DNA from: Methylobacterium radiotolerans JCM 2831
GTDB taxonomy: Bacteria > Pseudomonadota > Alphaproteobacteria > Rhizobiales > Beijerinckiaceae
Direction of reading: 5' to 3'
Length of the DNA stretch: 64,000 nt
NCBI RefSeq assembly: GCF_000019725.1
Contig: NC_010510.1
Coordinates: 62,001-126,000 of the forward strand
Part shown: one piece after another, positions 1 through 8,454 of the stretch
Layout: each line of letters begins with the position of its first letter
How positions within the stretch are numbered: the stretch's first letter is position 1
Translations under genes and position numbers: made by a program
Notes under the pieces: generated by a model
The model's database searches: none
Seen by the model: the letters and a program-made list of their open reading frames with translations, nothing else
Told to the model about the DNA's origin: nothing

Positions 1-531
1 GCGCGGCATGCGGAAGGTGCGGGCGAGTTCGAGGTGCTCGGCGCTGACCGTGCGCGTGCCCTGCCAGACGTTGGTCAGGATCAGCGGCATCGCGGTCATG
101 AACACCACGAAGATCGTGGTCCAGTTCGAGAGGCCGAACCAGATCAGCGCGAAGATCGCCCAGATCGCGGAGGAGACGGTGTTGGTCACCGTCAGCACCG
201 GCTCGAAGAAGCGGCCGAGGCGGGGGCTGGCGCCGAGCAGCAGGCCGAGCGGCAGCCCCACGAGGGCCGCGAGGGCGAGGCCGGCGCCGATCCGACCCAG
301 CGTGATGCCGAGATCGGCGGCGAAGCTCGGCGTGGCGACGAGGCCGAGCCACGTGTGCCAGACCCGCGCGGGGCTCGGCAGGACGAAGCTCGGCGCGTGC
401 AGCGATCCGAGTTGCCACGCGGCCAGCGCCAGGGCGAGGAGGGCGAGCCGCTGGAGCAGCACGCCCGCCCGGCGGCCGGCACCGGACGTCCGCGTCCGCC
501 GGATCAGGCGCGGCGGGGTTTTCACGAGCAT
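1..531 (-). CDS. ABC transporter permease, SsuC/TauC type (3' end missing)
   Basis: Inner-membrane permease of a sulfonate/taurine/nitrate-type ABC importer, cut by the left window edge. The ATG at 531 overlaps the end of the upstream ATPase gene by 10 bp, so the two are translationally coupled. The visible 177 residues have a basic N-terminus (LIRRTRT), hydrophobic segments and a periplasmic stretch with AWQLGS. The part around LGRIGAGLALAALVGLPLGL followed by EHLELARTFR resembles the cytoplasmic-loop region of BPD_transp_1 permeases. The matching binding protein is not in this operon inside the window. Family assignment is firm; sulfonate specificity is inferred from the family. Confidence 0.85.
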   Translation of the reverse strand, partial: MLVKTPPRLIRRTRTSGAGRRAGVLLQRLALLALALAAWQLGSLHAPSFVLPSPARVWHTWLGLVATPSFAADLGITLGRIGAGLALAALVGLPLGLLLGASPRLGRFFEPVLTVTNTVSSAIWAIFALIWFGLSNWTTIFVVFMTAMPLILTNVWQGTRTVSAEHLELARTFRMPR

Positions 532-1292
532 CGCGCGCTCGCGGCGGAGAGGCTGATGCGCAGGCGCCGGACTTCCTCGGCGACCTCCGGCGAGAGGGGG
601 TCGCGGGGATACGGCAGATCGATCGACCGGACCGCGCCGATCCGGCCCGGCCGCGGGTGCAGGACGACCACTTGGCTCGCCAGCACCACCGCCTCCTCGA
701 CGTCGTGCGTGACGAAGACCAGGGTCATCGCCCGCAGCTCGGCGATGCGCAGCAGTTCCGCGTGCATCTGCGCGCGGATCTCGGGATCGAGCTTCGAGAA
801 CGGCTCGTCGAGGAGCAGGATCCTGGGCTCGGTGACGAGGCTGCGCGCGAGCGCCACCCGGCTGCGCATGCCCCCGGACAATTCGTGCGGGTAGGCGTCG
901 CGGAAGGCCTCCAGCCCGACGAGCCGCAGGGTCTCGTCGACCCGCCGGACCCGCTCCGCCCGGCCCATGCGCCCGGCCTCGAGCCCGAAGGCGACGTTCT
1001 GGGCGGCCGTGCGCCAGGGGAGAAGCCGGTCCTCCTGGAACATGTAGGTCATGGCCCGCCAGTCGCGGAAGGCGTGCGACGGGATGCCGTTCAGGAGGAC
1101 GGCGCCCCGGTCGGGCTCGACCAGCCCGGCGATCATGTTCAGGAGGGTGCTCTTGCCGCAGCCCGACGCGCCCAGGATCGCGACGATCGCGTGCTGCGGG
1201 ATCGCGATGTCGACGGCGTCGAGGACGTGGAGCGGCCCGCCCTCGCGCCGGTCGAACCACTTGCTGACATGGTCGAGCTCGACGGCGTTCAC
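522..1292 (-). CDS. ABC transporter ATP-binding protein, SsuB/TauB type
   Basis: A 256-residue nucleotide-binding subunit that energises the downstream permease. It shows Walker A (GASGCGKST), a Q-loop region (YMFQEDRLLPW, typical of the SsuB/TauB/NrtD group), the signature LSGGMRSR and Walker B (ILLLDEPFSKLD), followed by the switch histidine (FVTHDVEEA). The start is GTG at 1292, inside a GTGA overlap with the stop of the gntR gene. The order gntR, ATPase, permease on one strand indicates a regulator-led operon for import of a small sulfonate or similar solute. The substrate cannot be read from the sequence. Confidence 0.9.
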   Translation of the reverse strand: MNAVELDHVSKWFDRREGGPLHVLDAVDIAIPQHAIVAILGASGCGKSTLLNMIAGLVEPDRGAVLLNGIPSHAFRDWRAMTYMFQEDRLLPWRTAAQNVAFGLEAGRMGRAERVRRVDETLRLVGLEAFRDAYPHELSGGMRSRVALARSLVTEPRILLLDEPFSKLDPEIRAQMHAELLRIAELRAMTLVFVTHDVEEAVVLASQVVVLHPRPGRIGAVRSIDLPYPRDPLSPEVAEEVRRLRISLSAASARCS

Positions 1293-2053
1293 GGCTCGCC
1301 CCCGTCGGCCCGGGATGGCCGCGCCGGCGCCACCACTGCGGTGTCGCGCAGGCTCGCGATGACCTTCTCCATCGTCATGGCCCGGAAGGTCTCGACGTGG
1401 CGGCGGGCCACCAGGGCGGCGCTGTCGGCATCCCCCGCCGCGAGATGCTCGATCATCGCCGTGTGGTCGTTCTCGATGTTCGGTCGCACCCCCTGCACGC
1501 CGAAGCCGAGGGCGACGAGGCGGGTCATCTCGTCGAGGAGGCCCGACAGCGTCCGGTACAGGCGCCCGTTCCCCGACGCGGCGGCGATCGCGAGGTGGAA
1601 GCCCCGGTTGGCCTCCAGGAAGAAGTCGATCTGGTTGCCCATCTCCACCGTGATCTTGCGGCGGCAGGCCTGCTCCAGGCGCTCCAGATGCGCCCGGTTC
1701 ACGCGGCCGGCGGCGCCCCTTGCCGCGAGGGGCTCGAGCTCCATCCGCAGCGCGAAGACCTCGTCGACGTCCTTCACGGTCACCGGGCTGACCCGGTAGC
1801 CGTGCCGCGGCATCGAGCTGACGAAGCCTTCCTGTGCCAGGCGCTGCAGCGCGATCCGGCAGCTCGCCTTGCCGATCTCGAAACGCTCCATCACCTCGGC
1901 CTCGGTGAAGCGCGTACCGGGCAGGAGGCGGCAGGCGACGATCTCGCGACGCATCAGGTCGTAGGCCTGGTTCCCCTTGCGCGTGGCGTCGGGGACGGCG
2001 AGCACCGTCGCGGTCGGGCGATCGAGCCGGGACCTGTCATCGCGTGTCGTCAT
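1289..2053 (-). CDS. GntR-family transcriptional regulator (FCD subfamily)
   Basis: A 254-residue regulator with an N-terminal winged helix (about residues 25-90, with ARFTEAEVMERFEIG-like helices) and a C-terminal all-helical FCD ligand domain (about 105-230, containing FHLAIAAASGN). It probably controls the ATPase/permease genes it overlaps. The frame stays open to an ATG at 2200, but ATG 2053 (preceded by GAGGTG) or ATG 2074 (preceded by GGAG) are the realistic starts, because a perfect 14-bp palindrome at 2084-2097 would otherwise be coding. FCD-type GntR proteins usually bind small organic acids; the ligand here is unknown. Confidence 0.85.
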   Translation of the reverse strand: MTTRDDRSRLDRPTATVLAVPDATRKGNQAYDLMRREIVACRLLPGTRFTEAEVMERFEIGKASCRIALQRLAQEGFVSSMPRHGYRVSPVTVKDVDEVFALRMELEPLAARGAAGRVNRAHLERLEQACRRKITVEMGNQIDFFLEANRGFHLAIAAASGNGRLYRTLSGLLDEMTRLVALGFGVQGVRPNIENDHTAMIEHLAAGDADSAALVARRHVETFRAMTMEKVIASLRDTAVVAPARPSRADGGEP

Positions 2054-2083
2054 CGCACCTCGCTGTCTGGGCATTGAGGCTCC

Positions 2084-2097
2084 CACAGCATGCTGTG
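2084..2097. promoter_or_regulatory. Perfect 14-bp palindrome, candidate GntR operator
   Basis: CACAGCATGCTGTG is its own reverse complement and lies just upstream of the gntR start. Such a position suits autoregulation. Its 8-bp core AGCATGCT recurs in the palindrome at 3006-3019. Function is inferred from position. Confidence 0.5.
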
Positions 2098-2418
2098 AGC
2101 TGCTCACCGCACGCAGAACATGTGCCAACCCCGCGCTGAACCCGTTCGCGCGCGGCGCGCATCGGCGCGCGGAACGGTGCTCGGAGCCGGCATTCAGCAC
2201 GCGCTGGGAAGCTCAGACGCGCCGCGTGATCAGATCAGCGTGCGCTGTGGGCATCCCATGCCGTATTTATGCGCAACGCCCCCGCGTTCTGTAAATGGAA
2301 TACGCGTCCAATTTTCCCGAAGAGGTTGGAATAATGGGCTTTTCAACGCGGTCTGATGCAGAACAATCTGTGTTTTCTTTGAGCAGACGGTGCGTGCTCG
2401 AGGCCGCGCCGGCGCGCC
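2098..2418. other. Gene-free stretch between MarR and GntR genes, with TGGAATA repeats
   Basis: No convincing reading frame is present. The middle is AT-richer than its surroundings and holds two direct copies of TGGAATA (2296-2302 and 2327-2333) spaced 31 bp apart, about three helical turns. This is the likely promoter zone of the gntR-ATPase-permease operon. The same heptamer occurs at 47605-47611 in front of the SsuA-like gene. Confidence 0.4.
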
Positions 2419-2949
2419 TCACAGGATGTCGGGCTGATCTCTCCGGTGCTCGTGCCCCGCGATAACGCGGCGCAGGAGCCGGGTCAGGGTGTCCTGCTCC
2501 GCCGGCGTGAGGGCGTCGACGGTCAGCGCGTGAGCGGCCCGCGCCGCCGGCTCCATCGCTCCGTGGAGCGCGGCGCCCGCCTCCGTCAAACGGCAGACCT
2601 GCGCGCGGCGGTCGAGCGGCGACGTCGTGCGGCTCACGAGGCCGCGGGCCGCGAGGCGCTTCAGGGCGCCGGTCGTCGTCGTGCGGTCGAGGGCGACCGC
2701 GCTCGCGAGCGTCGTCTGATCGGCCTCCTCCAGGTCCCGCAGCAGCGAGAGCAGGCTGTACTGGAGCGGGGTGACGCGGAACGCGGCACAGCGTTCGGCG
2801 AAGAGGCTGACGTGGATCTGGTGCATGCGGCGAGCGAGGAAGCCCGGGCGCTCGGCCAGGGGCCAGTGCCGCGCGTCCGCCGCCCCCGCCGCCGCCGCTT
2901 CCGCCTCTGCCGCCCCCGCCGCGGAACCGGCAACCGGGACCTCATCCAT
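2419..2949 (-). CDS. MarR-family transcriptional regulator
   Basis: A 176-residue winged-helix regulator. The core reads FRVTPLQYSLLSLL, then a recognition region with LDRTTTTGALKRLAARGLV and a wing with SPLDRRAQVCRLTEAG, all classical MarR features. An alanine/glutamate-rich linker of about 30 residues precedes the domain. The ATG at 2949 is chosen because GGAGG sits six bases upstream; the frame runs further to 3078 but that part overlaps the intergenic palindrome. It is divergent from the amidohydrolase operon starting at 3071 and is the natural candidate to repress it. Confidence 0.88.
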   Translation of the reverse strand: MDEVPVAGSAAGAAEAEAAAAGAADARHWPLAERPGFLARRMHQIHVSLFAERCAAFRVTPLQYSLLSLLRDLEEADQTTLASAVALDRTTTTGALKRLAARGLVSRTTSPLDRRAQVCRLTEAGAALHGAMEPAARAAHALTVDALTPAEQDTLTRLLRRVIAGHEHRRDQPDIL

Positions 2950-3005
2950 CGTCCGCCTCCGCAGAACGGTTCCAGCCTTGGCACGCCACGTGCAACGCCG
3001 AAATA

Positions 3006-3019
3006 CGAAGCATGCTTCG
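3006..3019. promoter_or_regulatory. Perfect 14-bp palindrome, candidate MarR operator
   Basis: CGAAGCATGCTTCG lies between the divergent MarR (start 2949) and amidohydrolase (start 3071) genes. MarR proteins typically bind short palindromes of this kind. It shares the core AGCATGCT with the GntR-side palindrome. Confidence 0.55.
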
Positions 3020-3070
3020 CTTTTGGCAAGGGCGAGGCCGGCGCGCGCCGGCCGGGACCACGAGGTCGAC

Positions 3071-4354
3071 ATGGACAATCGCCGCTATGATCTGGTTCTG
3101 CGGGGCGGGCGAGTCATCTGCCCGGCCTCCGGCATCGACGGCATCCGCGACGTGGCGGTGCAGGACGGGCGCATCGCCGCCGTAGCGGAGACGATCCTGC
3201 CCTCGGCCGCCGCCGAGGTGGTCGACGTCGCGGGCAAGCTCGTCCTGCCCGGCATGATCGACACCCATGCGCACGTCTACCAGTACGTCACCGGCCGGTT
3301 CGGCCTGAATCCCGACATGGTCGGCGTGCGCTCGGGCGTCACCACGGTGGTGGACCAGGGCGGCCCGTCCTGCATGACCCTGCCGGGCTTCCGCCACTTC
3401 ATCGCCGAGCGGTCGGAGACGCAGGTGCTCGCCTTCCTGTCGGCCTACCTCGTCGGTGGCCTGGAGGGGCATTTCTACCCGAACCTCTACAGCCCGGACG
3501 GCGTCGACATCGACGCCACGGTGAAGTCGGCCACCGAGAACCGCGACCTCGTGCGCGGCATCAAGGGCCATGCCGAGATCGGCGGTTTCGCCCGTTGGGG
3601 CATCAAGGTGATGGAGATGGCGGCCGAGATCAGCCGCCGCGCCGACATGCCGCTCTACGTGCATTTCGGCCAGCTCTGGGGCCTGCCGGAATCGGGCGCC
3701 AACGGCGAGGATGCCGACACCATCGTCGAGCGGGTCATCCCGCTGCTGCGGCCGGGCGACGTGCTGGCCCATCCCTTCACCCGCCACCCGGGCGGCTTCA
3801 TCAACGAGCAGGGCGAGGTCCACCACATCATCCGCCGGGCCATTGAGGCCGGGCTGAAGGTCGACGTCGGCCACGGCAGCCACTTCTCCTACCGCGTGGC
3901 GCGGGCCTCCCTGCCGGCCGGCGTGATCCCCTACACGCTGGGCGCCGACATGCACGGCTACAACACCGAGATCCCCGAGGTGAAGAAGCCCGCCGGCACA
4001 CCGGACGAGCACCACGACGACGAGAACCACCCCTTCCTCGGGCAGGCCCGGTTCAGCCTCACCCAGGCGATGAGCTCGATGATGGCGCTCGGCATCCCGC
4101 TGGAGGACGTGGTGCCGATGGTGACGTCGCACCCGGCCGAGATGCTGCGCATGAGCGACCGGATCGGCGCCCTCAAGGTCGGCTACGCAGCCGACGTCTC
4201 GGTTCTGCACGACGATCGCGGCCGCTTCCTGCTGCGCGACAACGAGGACACGCGGGTGATCGCCGACCGCCTGCTGCGCCCGGCCTTCTGCCTGCGCGCA
4301 GGGAAGCGCTTCGAGGCCGACTCGCCGATCCTGCCCCAGGCGATCGCGGCCTGA
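3071..4354 (+). CDS. Amidohydrolase/deacetylase-family metallohydrolase
   Basis: A 427-residue TIM-barrel amidohydrolase. Visible metal ligands are the HxH pair in DTHAHVY (His66, His68), a probable carboxylated lysine in IKGHAEIGG, histidines in YVHFGQ and LAHPFTRHP, and the catalytic aspartate in GADMHG. N- and C-terminal beta-sandwich segments (DLVLRGGRVICPAS; IGALKVGYAADVSVL) are also typical. It probably hydrolyses a cyclic amide or an N-acyl compound. It heads the operon with an esterase-like hydrolase and the first molybdenum hydroxylase, which suggests ring opening or deacylation of an N-heterocycle. The exact substrate is unknown. Confidence 0.85.
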   Translation: MDNRRYDLVLRGGRVICPASGIDGIRDVAVQDGRIAAVAETILPSAAAEVVDVAGKLVLPGMIDTHAHVYQYVTGRFGLNPDMVGVRSGVTTVVDQGGPSCMTLPGFRHFIAERSETQVLAFLSAYLVGGLEGHFYPNLYSPDGVDIDATVKSATENRDLVRGIKGHAEIGGFARWGIKVMEMAAEISRRADMPLYVHFGQLWGLPESGANGEDADTIVERVIPLLRPGDVLAHPFTRHPGGFINEQGEVHHIIRRAIEAGLKVDVGHGSHFSYRVARASLPAGVIPYTLGADMHGYNTEIPEVKKPAGTPDEHHDDENHPFLGQARFSLTQAMSSMMALGIPLEDVVPMVTSHPAEMLRMSDRIGALKVGYAADVSVLHDDRGRFLLRDNEDTRVIADRLLRPAFCLRAGKRFEADSPILPQAIAA

Positions 4355-4355
4355 G

Positions 4356-5234
4356 GTGGCGCCGGTGCCCGCCTTCGTCCTCGACGACCCGACACCGCCG
4401 GATCCGCGCCGCCGCTGGGACAGCCTGGACTTCGGGGCCCGGGGTGCCTGCTACGACAACAACGCGGGCGTGCCCGACAGCGCCGCCCAGGTCGCGGCCC
4501 GCAACGCGGCCTCGGCCGTGTACCGGGCCGCCCATCCCGCCGGGCTCGACATCCCCTATGCCGCAGGCGAACGCACGGCCTTCGACCTCTACCCTGCGGC
4601 GGACGCGCAGGCCCCCTGCCTCGTCTTCGTCCACGGCGGCTACTGGCAGCGCAACGCCCGGGCCGACTTCGCGTGCTTCGCGGAGGGGATGAACGCGGCC
4701 GGCTGGTCGGTGGCGATGCCGGGCTACACCCTGGCGCCCGAGGCGCGCCTCGCCGGCATCGTCGCCGAGATCGGGGCCGCCCTCGACTGGCTCGCCGACC
4801 ATGGCGCGGCGCGCGGGATCGGCGGGCCGATCGTCCTGGCGGGCTGGTCCGCGGGCGCGCAGCTCGCCGCGCTCCATCTCGGGCATGCCGCCGTGTCCGC
4901 GGTCCTGGCGATCTCCGGCGTCTACGACCTCGCGCCGATCCGCGAGACCTACCTGAACGAGAAGCTCGGGTTGAGCGACGTCGAGATCGAGACCCTGTCG
5001 CCCCTGCGGCTGCCGGTCACGCCCAAGCCCATGACGGTCGCCTACGGCAGCCGGGAGCTGCCCGCCCTCGTCCGCGACGCGCGCAACCTCCACGCCCTGC
5101 GCAGCGCCGCCCACGCGCCGGGCGCGCTGCTGCCGGTGCCGGGCGCCGACCACTTCTCGATCCTCGACGGGTTCCGCCGGCCCGAGGGCCTGCTGGTCCG
5201 CGCCGCGCGGGATCTTCTCGGAGGCATCCGATGA
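4356..5234 (+). CDS. Alpha/beta hydrolase, kynurenine-formamidase-like
   Basis: A 292-residue alpha/beta hydrolase with the oxyanion motif HGGYW and nucleophile elbow GWSAG, and a late histidine in GADHFSILDGF. HGGYW is typical of the N-formylkynurenine formamidase/esterase group. The start is GTG, two bases after the amidohydrolase stop, and the end overlaps the next start as ATGA. Placement between an amidohydrolase and a hydroxylase points to an amide or ester intermediate as substrate rather than tryptophan catabolism, since no kynurenine genes are nearby. Family is firm; substrate is inference. Confidence 0.82.
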   Translation: MAPVPAFVLDDPTPPDPRRRWDSLDFGARGACYDNNAGVPDSAAQVAARNAASAVYRAAHPAGLDIPYAAGERTAFDLYPAADAQAPCLVFVHGGYWQRNARADFACFAEGMNAAGWSVAMPGYTLAPEARLAGIVAEIGAALDWLADHGAARGIGGPIVLAGWSAGAQLAALHLGHAAVSAVLAISGVYDLAPIRETYLNEKLGLSDVEIETLSPLRLPVTPKPMTVAYGSRELPALVRDARNLHALRSAAHAPGALLPVPGADHFSILDGFRRPEGLLVRAARDLLGGIR

Positions 5235-7585
5235 GCCGCGAGGGCGTCGGGGCGCCCCTGCCCCGCAAGGAGGACGACCGCCTGATGCGCGGGCGCGGCC
5301 AGTATATCGGCGACCTCCGGCTGCCGGGGATGCAGGACGTCGCCTTCGTGCGCAGCCCCCTCGCCCATGCGCGGATCCGCGCCGTCCATGTCCCGGAGGC
5401 CTACCGCGACCGGGTCTTCACCGCCGCCGACCTCGACGGGGTGCTGCCGATCCGCGCCGTTTCGGGGTTGCCGGGCTTCAAGGTCTCTGAGCAGCCGGTG
5501 CTGGCCACCGGCAAGGTCCGGCAAGTGGGTGAGCTCGTCGCGATGTGCGTCGCGCCGACCCGCGCGGAGGCCGAGGACATCGCCGCGGCGGTGGTGCTCG
5601 ACCTGGAGGAATTGCCCGCCGTCCACGACATGCTCGCCGCGCGCGAACCGGGCTCCGCCCTCGTCCACGAGCACTGGGGCGACAACGTCTTCCTGGAGAC
5701 CCTGGTCGACGTCGGCATCGAGAGTGCCCTCGATGCACCGATCAAGGTCAGCCGCACCATCTCGACGGGTCGTCAGTGCATGGCGCCGATCGAGGGCCGC
5801 GGCACCGTGGTGTCCCTCGATCACCGCCTCGACCAGATCGTCGTCCACACCGCGAGCCAGATGCCGCACATCGTGCGCAACGGCCTCTCCGAATGCCTCG
5901 GGATCGAGCAGGGGCGCATCCGCATCGTCTCGCCGGATGTCGGCGGCGGGTTCGGCTACAAGGCGATCCTGCTCGCCGAGGACGTGGCGCTCGCGTGGCT
6001 CGCCCTCCGCTGCGGCCACCCGGTCCGCTGGCTGGAGGACCGGCGCGAGCACCTGACCGCCAACGCCAATTGCCGCGAGCACCATTACCGCATCACCGCC
6101 TACGCGGAGCGGGACGGAAGGCTGCGCGGCATCGACTGCGAGGCGACCGTCGATTCCGGCGCCTACTCGGCCTACCCGTTCTCGGCCTGCCTGGAGGCCG
6201 CGCAGGTCGCCAGCATCCTGCCCGGCCCCTACGATTTCCCGGCCTATCGCTGCCGGACATGGTCGGTGGCCACCAACAAGTGCCCGATCCTGCCCTACCG
6301 GGGCGTCGCGCGCACCGGCGTCTGCTTCGCCCTGGAACTGGTGCTCGACGCCGTCGCCCGCGCGGCCGGGATCGCGCCCGAGATTGTGCGCGAGAAGAAC
6401 CTCGTGCGGCCCGAGCAGATGCCGTTCGAGAACATCACCAAGAAGCATTTCGACAGCGGCGACTACCCGGAGGCGCTGGCCCGGGCGCTGAAGGCCGTCG
6501 ACGTGGAGGCGGTCCGCGCCCGCCAGCGTCAGGGCGAGCCGGACGGGCGCCGGATCGGCCTCGGCCTCGCGATCTACTGCGAGCAGGCCGCCCACGGCAC
6601 CTCGGTCTATTCCGGCTGGGGCATCCCGATGGTGCCCGGCCACGAGCAGGCCAGCGCCCGCCTGACCCCGGATGGCGGCCTGGAGCTGCGGATCGGCGCC
6701 CATTCCCACGGCCAGGGCCTGGAGACGACGCTGGCTCAGGTCGCCCACGAGATCCTGGGCGTCCCGGTGGCGCGCACCCGCCTCGTCCACGGCGACACCG
6801 CCATGACCCCCTACTCGACCGGGTCCTGGGGCTCCCGCGTCATGGTGATGGCCGGCGGCGCGGTGGCGGCGGCCTGCGAGGAGTTGCGCGACCGCGCCGT
6901 GCGGATCGGCGCCCACCTGCTCCAGGCGCGGCCCGACGAGTGCCGGTTCGAGGGCGGCCACGTCGTCGGCCCCACCGGTGACGTCCCGCTCGAGGCGATC
7001 GCCCGCACTTGGTACCGGCGCCCGCAGGATCTCGCGCCCGACACCGATCCGGGCGGGCTCGAAGTCACCGCCGGCTACAAGCCGGTGCGCGATTCCGGCA
7101 CCTTCTCGTACGCGGCGCACGCGGCCGTGGTGGCGGTCGATCCCGATCTCGGGGCGGTCGAGATCCTCGAATACGTCATCGTCGAGGACGGCGGCACGCT
7201 GGTGAACCCCCTCGTGGTCGACGGCCAGATCTACGGCGGTCTCGCGCAGGGCATCGGTACGGCCCTGTTCGAGGAGATGCGCTTCGACGGCCGCGGCCAG
7301 CCGCTGGCCTCGACCTTCGCCGACTATCTCCTGCCCGGCGCCGCCGACGTGCCGATGGCGCGCATCGACCACATGGAGACGCCCTCGCCCTACACGCGCT
7401 TCGGCCAGAAGGGCATCGGCGAGGGCGGCGCCATCGCGCCGCCGGCGGCGCTCGCCAACGCGGTCAACGACGCGCTGGCGCCGCTCGGCGTCGAGCTGCT
7501 GCACGCGCCCGTCACCCCCCGGCGGATCGTGGAGGCGGTGCTCGCCGCCCGGAGGCCCGCCGAGACCGCGCGGGAGGCCGCATGA
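5231..7585 (+). CDS. Molybdenum hydroxylase large subunit (CoxL/XdhB-like), cluster 1
   Basis: A 784-residue molybdopterin-binding catalytic subunit of the xanthine oxidase superfamily. It begins at ATG 5231, overlapping the hydrolase stop. Recognisable parts are the N-terminal a/b hammerhead (RGRGQYIGDL), the GGGFGYK Mo-cofactor loop, PYRGVAR at about 355-361 and the C-terminal GIGEGG with the catalytic glutamate near residue 731. The AYRCSFR loop that marks true CO dehydrogenase is absent, so it is a form II-like hydroxylase acting on an unknown, probably heterocyclic, substrate. FAD and Fe-S subunits follow directly. Confidence 0.92.
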   Translation: MSREGVGAPLPRKEDDRLMRGRGQYIGDLRLPGMQDVAFVRSPLAHARIRAVHVPEAYRDRVFTAADLDGVLPIRAVSGLPGFKVSEQPVLATGKVRQVGELVAMCVAPTRAEAEDIAAAVVLDLEELPAVHDMLAAREPGSALVHEHWGDNVFLETLVDVGIESALDAPIKVSRTISTGRQCMAPIEGRGTVVSLDHRLDQIVVHTASQMPHIVRNGLSECLGIEQGRIRIVSPDVGGGFGYKAILLAEDVALAWLALRCGHPVRWLEDRREHLTANANCREHHYRITAYAERDGRLRGIDCEATVDSGAYSAYPFSACLEAAQVASILPGPYDFPAYRCRTWSVATNKCPILPYRGVARTGVCFALELVLDAVARAAGIAPEIVREKNLVRPEQMPFENITKKHFDSGDYPEALARALKAVDVEAVRARQRQGEPDGRRIGLGLAIYCEQAAHGTSVYSGWGIPMVPGHEQASARLTPDGGLELRIGAHSHGQGLETTLAQVAHEILGVPVARTRLVHGDTAMTPYSTGSWGSRVMVMAGGAVAAACEELRDRAVRIGAHLLQARPDECRFEGGHVVGPTGDVPLEAIARTWYRRPQDLAPDTDPGGLEVTAGYKPVRDSGTFSYAAHAAVVAVDPDLGAVEILEYVIVEDGGTLVNPLVVDGQIYGGLAQGIGTALFEEMRFDGRGQPLASTFADYLLPGAADVPMARIDHMETPSPYTRFGQKGIGEGGAIAPPAALANAVNDALAPLGVELLHAPVTPRRIVEAVLAARRPAETAREAA

Positions 7586-8454
7586 AGCCCGCCGCCTTCG
7601 CCTGGGAGCGCCCCGACAGCCTGCCCGCGCTGCTGGCGCGCCTCGCCGAGGCCCCCGCCGGCGTGAAGCTGATCGCGGGGGGCCAGTCCCTCGGGCCGAT
7701 GCTGAACCTGCGCCTCGTCGAGCCCGCCCTCATCCTCGACATCACCGGCGTGCCCGAGCTCCGGGAAGCCCGGGTCGAGGGCGACACGCTCATCCTCGGG
7801 GCCTGCGTGACCCATGCCGACATCGAGGACGGGCGCGTGCCCGACCTCACCGGCGGCGCGCTGCGGCGGGTTGCGGCCGCGATCGCCTACCGGCCGGTGC
7901 GCAACCGCGGCACGGTCGGCGGCAGCCTCGTCCACGCCGACCCGGCCGCCGACTGGGTGAGCGCCCTGACGGCCCTCGGCGCCGAGGTCGAGATCGCGGG
8001 GCGGAACGGACGCCGCACCCTGCCGGTCGAGCGCTTCGTGACCGGCGCCCTCGCGGTCGCCCTCGGTGCGGACGAGATCCTGGTCGCGGTGCGCGTCCCG
8101 GCACTGCCGGCAGGCGCGGCCTGGGGCTACGTCAAGCACTGCGCGAAGATCGGCGAGTTCGCCCACGCCATCGGGGCGGTGCGGCTCGAACCCGGCGCGG
8201 GCCGGGGCCGGGCCGTGATCGGCGCGGTCGAGGGGCCGCCCGTGCTCCTGGCCGATGCCCGACCTCTCTTCGGCGGCCGTATCGGCCCCGACTTCGCCGC
8301 GCGCTTCGACCCCCGGGCCGCCGACCAGGCCTTGCGGGACGCCGGGATGGCCGACGCGGTCGAGCGGCACATCCACGTCACGGTCCTGAGCCGCGCGGTG
8401 GCCGCGGCGGCCGCCCCCGATCCCCGAGCCAACACCCTTCCGGAGGCCGCATGA
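7582..8454 (+). CDS. Molybdenum hydroxylase FAD subunit (CoxM-like), cluster 1
   Basis: A 290-residue flavoprotein subunit that takes electrons from the Fe-S subunit. Both FAD motifs of the family are present: AGGQSLGPMLNLRL near the N-terminus and RNRGTVGGSLVHADPAAD in the middle, followed by the CO_deh_flav_C region. It starts at ATG 7582 in an ATGA overlap with the large subunit and ends in an ATGA overlap with the small subunit. Subunit order L-M-S is the same as described for caffeine dehydrogenase cdhABC, but order alone does not establish substrate. Confidence 0.92.
   Translation: MKPAAFAWERPDSLPALLARLAEAPAGVKLIAGGQSLGPMLNLRLVEPALILDITGVPELREARVEGDTLILGACVTHADIEDGRVPDLTGGALRRVAAAIAYRPVRNRGTVGGSLVHADPAADWVSALTALGAEVEIAGRNGRRTLPVERFVTGALAVALGADEILVAVRVPALPAGAAWGYVKHCAKIGEFAHAIGAVRLEPGAGRGRAVIGAVEGPPVLLADARPLFGGRIGPDFAARFDPRAADQALRDAGMADAVERHIHVTVLSRAVAAAAAPDPRANTLPEAA

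Noticed and set aside
5042..7504. An 820-codon open frame antisense to the first molybdenum hydroxylase large subunit
   Set aside because: Its product is a low-complexity mix of Arg, Gly, Asp and His with no known motif, whereas the plus strand carries a textbook protein. Long antisense frames are expected at this GC content. The same applies to 31285-33573 and to the 1006-codon frame at 51264-54284.
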